In this document: positions 12,220-17,690 of the stretch, one piece after another
How the letters are laid out: each line of letters starts with the position of its first letter
Numbering within the stretch: the stretch's first letter is position 1
Notes under the pieces: generated by a model
Database searches by the model: none
What the model was told of the DNA's origin: nothing
Seen by the model: the letters and a program-made list of their open reading frames with translations, nothing else
Translations under genes and position numbers: made by a program
Origin: Candidatus Gottesmanbacteria bacterium CG_4_10_14_0_8_um_filter_37_24
Lineage (GTDB): Bacteria > Patescibacteriota > Microgenomatia > 2-02-FULL-39-11
DNA: 17,690 nucleotides
Direction of reading: 5' to 3'
Assembly (NCBI GenBank): GCA_002785215.1
Contig: PFMK01000051.1
Span: 1 to 17,690 of the forward strand

Positions 12220-14466
12220 ATGAAACAGAAATTCATAAAGATAAAAAGCTTTCTGCCGCTGAAAATTATTTCAAAAAGAAAAATTATCTTTTTTATTCCA
12301 ATTGTCCTGGTAATACTTTTCATAATTTGGTTTATGATCTCAATACTAAAAGACTTGCCATCCCCTACTAAACTTCTCTCTTATGAAATCCCCCAAACCA
12401 CGAAAATATTCGACCGGAATAATATCCTGCTCTTTGAAATATTTACTGAACAAAATAGAACTCTGGTAAAACTTACTGACATGCCTATCAGTTTAAGAAA
12501 TGCTACTATTGCTACCGAAGATAAGGACTTCTACAAACATCAGGGTATCAATCCTATCGGAGGGATATTAAGGGCAGTAAAAGAAACTTTTCTTCACCAA
12601 AAACTTCAAGGAGGGTCAACCATTACTCAACAACTGGTGAAAACCGCTCTTCTTACTCCTGAAAGGACTTTAGGAAGAAAAATCAAGGAAATTATCCTTG
12701 CTTTTTGGGCTGAGAGATTATATTCAAAAAACCAAATACTGGAAATGTACTTAAACGAAGTTCCTTATGGAGGTACAGCCTGGGGCGTTGAAGCAGCTGC
12801 CCAAAAATATTTCGGTAAAAATATAAAAGACTTAGATTTGGCAGAAGCAGCACTTCTTGCCGGGCTTCCAGCTGCTCCAACGATCTATTCTCCTTTCGGT
12901 GCCCATCCGGAACTGGCCAAAGCAAGACAAACTTATGTACTGGAAAGAATGCTTGCTGAAGGTTATATAAATAAAAATGAGATGGAAGAAGCGATAGAGA
13001 AACCCCTCAATTACAAAATCCAGGCTTCTGATATAAAAGCTCCGCATTTCATCATGTATGTCAAAGAAAAACTTGTCGAAAAATACGGAGAAAAATTAGT
13101 CGAACAGGGAGGTTTAAAAATAACCACCTCCCTGGATTATTCTTTACAAAAAATGGCACAAGATACCGTAGCCACAGAAATAGCGAAATTACGAAAATTG
13201 CGCGTCGGAAACGGAGCTCTAGTCGTTACCAGACCGCCAACCGGAGAAATATTAGTAATGGTGGGCTCACAAGATTATTTTGCTACAGGCAGCGGTAATT
13301 TCAACGTCGCGCTTGCTCTACGCCAACCGGGATCAGCTATCAAACCGATAAACTATGCGATAGGCATAGATACCCACAAGGTAACTCCTGCTACGATGTT
13401 TTTGGATATTCCCACCTGCTTTAATGTTGCCGGCCAAACTCCATATTGTCCGAAAAATTATGACGGTAAATTCCACGGACCCCAACAACTGCGTTTTGCT
13501 TTAGGGAACTCGTTTAACATTCCTGCGGTAAAAATGATGGCTTTAAACGGAGTAAACGATTTTATTGCCTCCGCCTCGGCGATGGGGATTTCCAACTTCC
13601 TGGATCCTTCTAAATACGGTTTGTCCCTCACTCTGGGCGGAGGGGAAGTAACCATGCTTGACATGGCCAAAGCATTCGGAGTATTTGCCAATGCCGGTAT
13701 AAGAACAGAGTTAACAAGTATACTAAAAATTGAGAACAGGGATGGAAAAATACTGGAAGAATATATGAATCCTAATCTGGTAAGTGACATAACAAAACCA
13801 ATATTATACCCCTCTTCTCTGCTTATTTCCGGCCCCAGAATAATTTCACCGGAAACCGCATTTCTTATATCTCACATACTTCTTGACAATAATGCCCGAT
13901 CACAGATGTTTGGCACTAATTCCTATCTGGTCGTCCCAAATAAAGCCGTTTCCGTCAAGACAGGCACCACAGACGATAAAAGAGACAACTGGACTATAGG
14001 GTTTACTCCCAATTTTCTAGTGGTGGTCTGGGTAGGAAACAATGACAATACTCCCATGCATCCATCTTTAACTTCCGGTGTGACAGGAGCAACCCCCATA
14101 TGGAACGAAGTAACGAAACACCTGCTTAAAAACCAACCTGATCTCTGGCCAAAACAACCAGAGGGAATAGTTGGTACCCAAATTTGCTCTGTTTCCGGTT
14201 TGGCCGCACCAAATAACGATCCTAATGCTTCTGACAAAGGTTGCCCAACCAGATATGAATATTTTATCCGTGGCACCATACCTAAACAGATTGAAAATCT
14301 GAAACAAAATATCTTGGTAGACAAGAATTCTCAAAACATCGCACCCCGTTCGCAAACAGACAATACTGAACTCAAGGAGCATCAGGTCGCTTCAGACATG
14401 TTTACGTCTTTTTGTCTTGATTGTCCTCATCAGGAAAATGATCCTCCTACTATAATTAAACTATAA
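12220..14466 (+). CDS. Bifunctional class A penicillin-binding protein (transglycosylase/transpeptidase), copy 1
   Basis: 748 residues from ATG 12220, PBP1A-like; polymerises lipid II and cross-links peptidoglycan outside the cytoplasmic membrane. One membrane helix (about 22-43) is followed by the GT51 transglycosylase domain with catalytic E100 in ATEDKDFYKH and GGSTITQQLVK. The transpeptidase domain has S372-A-I-K375, S431-F-N433 and K580-T-G-T583. Two cysteines in the transpeptidase domain (IPTCFN, TPYCPKN) and four in the C-terminal tail could form disulfides. The tail after the transpeptidase domain is about 100 residues, polar and unlike the paralogue's. The upstream ATG at 12166 is rejected because the promoter lies after it. 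A paralogue follows 42 bp downstream. Confidence 0.95.
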   Translation: MKQKFIKIKSFLPLKIISKRKIIFFIPIVLVILFIIWFMISILKDLPSPTKLLSYEIPQTTKIFDRNNILLFEIFTEQNRTLVKLTDMPISLRNATIATEDKDFYKHQGINPIGGILRAVKETFLHQKLQGGSTITQQLVKTALLTPERTLGRKIKEIILAFWAERLYSKNQILEMYLNEVPYGGTAWGVEAAAQKYFGKNIKDLDLAEAALLAGLPAAPTIYSPFGAHPELAKARQTYVLERMLAEGYINKNEMEEAIEKPLNYKIQASDIKAPHFIMYVKEKLVEKYGEKLVEQGGLKITTSLDYSLQKMAQDTVATEIAKLRKLRVGNGALVVTRPPTGEILVMVGSQDYFATGSGNFNVALALRQPGSAIKPINYAIGIDTHKVTPATMFLDIPTCFNVAGQTPYCPKNYDGKFHGPQQLRFALGNSFNIPAVKMMALNGVNDFIASASAMGISNFLDPSKYGLSLTLGGGEVTMLDMAKAFGVFANAGIRTELTSILKIENRDGKILEEYMNPNLVSDITKPILYPSSLLISGPRIISPETAFLISHILLDNNARSQMFGTNSYLVVPNKAVSVKTGTTDDKRDNWTIGFTPNFLVVVWVGNNDNTPMHPSLTSGVTGATPIWNEVTKHLLKNQPDLWPKQPEGIVGTQICSVSGLAAPNNDPNASDKGCPTRYEYFIRGTIPKQIENLKQNILVDKNSQNIAPRSQTDNTELKEHQVASDMFTSFCLDCPHQENDPPTIIKL

Positions 14467-14471
14467 TCTTC

Positions 14472-14500
14472 TTCACAAAACCTATAATATATGATATAGT
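14472..14500 (+). promoter_or_regulatory. Promoter of the second penicillin-binding protein gene
   Basis: TTCACA (14472-14477), 17-nt spacer, TATAGT (14495-14500), then 8 nt to ATG 14509. The start of transcription should fall at or within 1-2 nt of the start codon. A second TATAAT at 14483-14488 could be an alternative. Confidence 0.55.
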
Positions 14501-14508
14501 TTCCCCCC

Positions 14509-16899
14509 ATGGAAAAGAAAAACGGCCGTAATATTCAAAATATCCTTAGTAATGTAATGATAATTATCCTTATTACTCCCATTGTGGTATTGAAAAAAAT
14601 TGGAGATCTTTTTTTATTCTTAATCAATCTTATATTATTGTTAATTAGAAAAGCCTATAAAATACTAATTATTTTCATTTTGACTCTAAGAAAGAATTCA
14701 CAAAATTTCTCTAAGGTATTATCTTCATCATCACAGTCTTTTGTTTCGTTAATCTGTAACCGACTGGTAAATTTATTTAGCTTCCCTAAATCAATTTTTT
14801 ATCATAAAGATAAGAAAAAAATCAAATATCAGGTAATTTATCAACAAAAGAAAAATATATTAAGGCTCGACAAATTCTTCCGACTGCCAAAAGTTTCATT
14901 TCATCTGCAACTGGATAGAAGTATTAAAAGGAAATTAAAGATTCTTATACTAAAAATAAAATATTTTATCTTTGGCGCGCTCATTACAAGTAGTATTATT
15001 TTCGTCTTTCTACTTTATAATCTCGCCAAATCCATCCCAAACCCATCGTATTTATCTTTAAGAGATATCCCCTCAACTACCAAAATATTTGACAGAAAAG
15101 GCAAGCTTTTATACGAGATCTACGCAGAAGAAAACCGGACGCCAATAAAATTATCGGAAATTCCTGATGTAGTGAAAAATGCAACTATAGCCATAGAAGA
15201 CAAGGAGTTTTTCTCACATAAAGGATTTTCCCTACGGGGTATAATAAGAGCTCTTGTCCGAAATATGTCATCTGACGATTTAGAAGGAGGATCCACCATC
15301 ACCCAACAGTTAATAAGAAGCGTGATGCTAACTCCTGAAAAAACACTAACCAGAAAAATAAAAGAGTTAGTCTTGTCGGTCTGGACAGAACAATTATATT
15401 CCAAAGAGCAGATATTTGAAATGTATTTCAACCAAGTACCTTACGGTGGTATGACATGGGGCATCGAATCAGCTGCCCAAACTTATTTTGGTAAAAGCGT
15501 GAAAGATCTGGACCTGGCAGAAGCAGCCCTCCTGGCCGGACTTCCGGCTTCTCCTTCCTTCTTTTCTCCCTTCGGCAATCATCCGGAACTGACAAAACAG
15601 AGGCAAAGAGATGTATTAAAAAGTATGGTTGACGCAGGTTACATAAATAAAGAAGAACAAAACAAGGCTCAAACAGAAGAGTTACATTTGAAGAGCCCGC
15701 AGATCCCTATTCTTGCTCCTCACTTTGTGATGTATGTCAAAGAAACGCTCGAAAAATTATATGGACCAAAGATAGTCGAAAAGTCAGGACTGAGAGTAAC
15801 CACTTCTCTGGATTATGATCTTCAAGAAGCTGCCGAAAGAATAGTATCGGAAAATATCAATAAACTGAAAACGTTTAATGTCGGTAACGGAGCGTTGTTG
15901 GTCACAAATCCAAATAACGGCGAGATTCTGGCCATGGTAGGCTCATCAGATTATTTTAATAAAGAGAAGGAAGGCAATGTCAACGTCACTCTTTCTCTGC
16001 GCCCTCCTGGCTCCTCCATCAAAGTCGTCAATTATGCTCTGGCATTGGAAAAGGGCTTTACTGCTTCCTCTGTTCTTAACGATTCTCCTGTCACGTATAA
16101 AATTGACGGCCAAAACAATTATACGCCAGTAAATTATGATGGTAAGTTCCACGGTAGGGTAACTTTAAGAACTGCTCTTGCCTCGTCATATAATATTCCG
16201 GCGGTAAAACTACTCTCGATGGTTGGCGTAACAGACATGGTTGAGCTGGGCAGATTAATGGGTATAGAAAACTGGCAGGACGAAAGCCTTTTTGGTCTCT
16301 CCCTCACCTTAGGCGGCGGAGCAGTTACTATGCTAGATATGGCAAGAGTCTATGGTACGCTGGCTGTGGGTGGAATCAGGCACGATTTGACACCAATCAT
16401 CAAGGTGACTAATTGGCAGGGTGAAATATTGCCTATCCCAAAATCTGATAATAATATTCAGGCGCTAAGAAGTGAAATTGCCTATATAATAAGCAGTATT
16501 CTCTCTGACAATAACGCCAGAACACCGGCATTCGGACCAAATTCAGCCTTGAATATCAGGGATAAGACCGTAGCAGTAAAAACAGGTACGAGTGACAACA
16601 AAAGAGATAATTGGACCATAGGTTATACTCCTGACTATGTAGTAGCGGTCTGGGTAGGAAACAACGACAACACCCCTATGCACCCTACCCTAACTTCAGG
16701 AATTACCGGTGCTGCCCCGATTTGGAGAGAAATGATGGATTATATATTAAAAGATAAAGAGAATAAACCATTTCCTTTGCCTGAAAATATAATAAGCGTC
16801 AAATGCAACGACAGGCTCGAATATTATGTCAGAGGTACGGAACCGAAAGGAGGCTACCCTAAATTCCTCACACCTACTCTTACACCCGTTAAAGAATAA
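14509..16899 (+). CDS. Bifunctional class A penicillin-binding protein, copy 2, with long N-terminal extension
   Basis: 796 residues, clearly paralogous to the preceding gene over the GT51 and transpeptidase domains. Catalytic E230 lies in AIEDKEFFSH, with GGSTITQQLIR after it. The transpeptidase motifs are S502-S-I-K505, S560-Y-N562 and K691-T-G-T694. Unlike copy 1 it begins with about 145 extra residues: three hydrophobic segments (about 11-27, 33-46 and 50-60) and a very basic stretch, before the usual membrane helix (about 152-172). The C-terminal tail is short. The extension may anchor the synthase to a partner or to the membrane inner face; I do not recognise it. It has its own promoter. 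The tandem pair probably arose by duplication and diverged. Confidence 0.95.
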   Translation: MEKKNGRNIQNILSNVMIIILITPIVVLKKIGDLFLFLINLILLLIRKAYKILIIFILTLRKNSQNFSKVLSSSSQSFVSLICNRLVNLFSFPKSIFYHKDKKKIKYQVIYQQKKNILRLDKFFRLPKVSFHLQLDRSIKRKLKILILKIKYFIFGALITSSIIFVFLLYNLAKSIPNPSYLSLRDIPSTTKIFDRKGKLLYEIYAEENRTPIKLSEIPDVVKNATIAIEDKEFFSHKGFSLRGIIRALVRNMSSDDLEGGSTITQQLIRSVMLTPEKTLTRKIKELVLSVWTEQLYSKEQIFEMYFNQVPYGGMTWGIESAAQTYFGKSVKDLDLAEAALLAGLPASPSFFSPFGNHPELTKQRQRDVLKSMVDAGYINKEEQNKAQTEELHLKSPQIPILAPHFVMYVKETLEKLYGPKIVEKSGLRVTTSLDYDLQEAAERIVSENINKLKTFNVGNGALLVTNPNNGEILAMVGSSDYFNKEKEGNVNVTLSLRPPGSSIKVVNYALALEKGFTASSVLNDSPVTYKIDGQNNYTPVNYDGKFHGRVTLRTALASSYNIPAVKLLSMVGVTDMVELGRLMGIENWQDESLFGLSLTLGGGAVTMLDMARVYGTLAVGGIRHDLTPIIKVTNWQGEILPIPKSDNNIQALRSEIAYIISSILSDNNARTPAFGPNSALNIRDKTVAVKTGTSDNKRDNWTIGYTPDYVVAVWVGNNDNTPMHPTLTSGITGAAPIWREMMDYILKDKENKPFPLPENIISVKCNDRLEYYVRGTEPKGGYPKFLTPTLTPVKE

Positions 16900-17026
16900 G
16901 AAACAAGCAATGAACCGCTTTGAACTGCAAACCGAAGTAAGACAGGGGTAGATAATTGATGGATTAAGAACGATTGTAGTTTTGAGCTTTAATATTTGAG
17001 TTTTGAGATTTGTAGCTTGGAATTTA
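16900..17026. other. Spacer between convergent genes
   Basis: 127 bp between the second penicillin-binding protein gene and the convergent YkuK-like gene. It contains the recurring word TGAGTTTTGAGATTT (16997-17011), identical over 15 bp to 2674-2688. I see no intrinsic terminator, no gene and no RNA. Confidence 0.5.
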
Positions 17027-17506
17027 TCATGTATGCCTGTCTGCTACTTTTGAAGCGCCATATGCTTCAGGTTTGGTTTTGACAATGAATCCTGAACCTC
17101 TAATCATACCTACTACTTCAGCCAGCATTTCTCTTGTTTCCCCGTGTTTACCAATATCAACATGAATTTCTAAATCGTATTTTGTTATACCGTTTCCACG
17201 AAAAGTATCCAGAAGCCTCTGCGCATATTCAAGAGACAGAGAAGCTTCTTTATATATTCTGGTTCTTAACACCATTTTCCTTTCCTCAACCACTCTTCTC
17301 CAGAAATATATTCCTCCTTCCCCTGTCCGGTGGACGACGATCGCGGTAACAAAATCCGTACCTTCCCCATTCCTTGATTGTGAATCCGATCCTATGACTA
17401 ACTGGTGTTTGCTGCCGGGTGATTTACTTATAAAACCGATTATCTTCTCATGCACTTCTTTCAAGTCTAATATGCCATATGTCTGACTGTTAAATATATT
17501 GTCCAT
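17027..17506 (-). CDS. YkuK-type RNase H-like protein (DUF458)
   Basis: 159 residues from ATG 17506. The sequence matches the YkuK/DUF458 family, which adopts an RNase H-like fold: VIGSDSQSRNG near the start carries the first acidic position, FVTAIVVHRTGEGGIYFWRR is the typical second block, and HVDIGKHGETREMLAEVVGMI followed by KPEAYGASKVADRHT is the family's signature ending. Biochemical function is not established for the family; a nuclease or nucleic-acid-binding role is inferred from the fold. GTG 17512 is an alternative start two codons earlier. The promoter's -35 appears to lie in the end of the adjacent insertion sequence. Convergent with the penicillin-binding protein gene. Confidence 0.85.
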   Translation of the reverse strand: MDNIFNSQTYGILDLKEVHEKIIGFISKSPGSKHQLVIGSDSQSRNGEGTDFVTAIVVHRTGEGGIYFWRRVVEERKMVLRTRIYKEASLSLEYAQRLLDTFRGNGITKYDLEIHVDIGKHGETREMLAEVVGMIRGSGFIVKTKPEAYGASKVADRHT

Positions 17507-17516
17507 TGTCACATTA

Positions 17517-17546
17517 ATAATATTACTAAATATCCATTGTGCTCAA
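17517..17546 (-). promoter_or_regulatory. Candidate promoter of the YkuK-like gene, -35 in the IS end
   Basis: Minus strand: TTGAGC (17546-17541), 18-nt spacer, TATTAT (17522-17517), then 10 nt to ATG 17506. The -35 falls inside the presumed terminal sequence of the insertion sequence on the right. Confidence 0.4.
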
Positions 17547-17690
17547 ACTGTCTAAAGTATGTTCTGATTTTATCATAATTTTTCTTTATATACTGAAAAT
17601 GTATAGGTCACCCACTTTTCGGACTCCAACTGTTTATGAATGTTACGGGCGACACATAACGAAGTGATGAATGTGGCCTCCGGTAATTGT
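17538..17690 (-). mobile_element. End of an IS3-type insertion sequence (rest outside window)
   Basis: Contains the 3' end of a transposase (17608-17690) and about 70 bp of downstream sequence. The proposed boundary is the TG of TGTGCTCAAACTGTC at 17538, since IS3-family ends commonly begin with TG. The boundary is a guess from that dinucleotide and from position; the other end is not in the window. Confidence 0.45.
17608..17690 (-). CDS. IS3-family transposase, C-terminal fragment cut by the window edge
   Basis: The minus-strand frame entering from the right edge encodes 26 residues, NYRRPHSSLRYVSPVTFI and a short tail, before TGA at 17608-17610. The N-x-R-R-P-H-S-S-L-x-Y-x-[ST]-P pattern is the well-known C-terminal end of IS3-type DDE transposases (integrase core, rve_3 region), where YNxxRPHSSLGYxTPxEF is typical. 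Only the tail is visible, so the catalytic DDE residues, any programmed frameshift and completeness cannot be judged. Two other frames are also open over part of this stretch, but only this one carries a recognisable motif. Confidence 0.7.
   Translation of the reverse strand, partial: NYRRPHSSLRYVSPVTFINSWSPKSG

Noticed and set aside
6988..17598. Shared ATATACTG word at 6988-6995, 8028 region and 17588-17595 as a possible common operator
   Set aside because: AT-rich and short; only the 8018-8035 copy is a true palindrome and the last lies inside the IS, so chance similarity is likely.
17573..17689. Alternative minus-strand frame open for 38 codons at the right edge
   Set aside because: It overlaps the transposase tail in another frame and has no recognisable motif; the RPHSSLRYVSP frame is far more convincing.

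Overview
The window reads like a chromosomal segment from a Candidate Phyla Radiation (Patescibacteria) bacterium, most likely Microgenomates-like. This is an inference from gene content: small two-helix VirB2/TrbC-type pilin proteins, an IMP dehydrogenase without CBS domains, an unusual adenosine-deaminase-like protein, a CvpA-CAP membrane fusion, a CMP-kinase-like protein with an archaeal-type P-loop, and spacers filled with short G/C-rich hairpin repeats or low-complexity AT sequence. TGA is used as a normal stop (the first pilin, the PIN toxin, the YkuK-like gene), which argues against lineages that recode TGA.

Layout. 1-1294 (+): a 5'-truncated pilin-like gene, then a RHH/PIN (VapBC-type) toxin-antitoxin pair with its own promoter and operator, whose toxin stop overlaps the start of a second pilin-like gene. 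1291-6870 (-): a purine block in the order deoxyribosyltransferase-like gene, ADA-like gene, guaB, guaA, followed by a membrane-anchored beta-propeller-like protein. The block is preceded by a short leader RNA ending in an intrinsic terminator that abuts the first start codon. 7061-10413 (+): a NAGPA-type phosphodiester glycosidase, an unrecognised single-pass membrane protein and a CMP-kinase-like protein. 10419-12103 (-): D-aminoacyl-tRNA deacylase (dtd) and the CvpA-CAP fusion. 12220-16899 (+): two tandem paralogous bifunctional class A penicillin-binding proteins. 17027-17506 (-): a YkuK-type RNase H-like protein. At the right edge is the 3' end of an IS3-type transposase.

How the genes fit together. 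The purine block could take salvaged (deoxy)nucleosides or bases through IMP to XMP and GMP, which suits an organism that imports purines. The right half is envelope biology: two peptidoglycan synthases, a CAP-domain surface protein, a glycosidase and several anchored extracytoplasmic proteins. The pilin-like genes suggest a secretion or pilus locus continuing to the left.

Two cross-cutting signals stand out. First, none of the gene starts I inspected has a clear Shine-Dalgarno sequence, and many have a -10-like hexamer 4-13 nt before the start codon, pointing to widespread leaderless mRNAs. Second, spacers carry several palindromic or duplicated elements: a 98-bp imperfect palindrome with a solo arm elsewhere, a hairpin flanked by 22-bp direct repeats that duplicate the last codons of the CAP gene, and two G/C-rich hairpin repeats. 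No stretch longer than 300 bases lacks a gene. I saw no rRNA, tRNA or CRISPR array.
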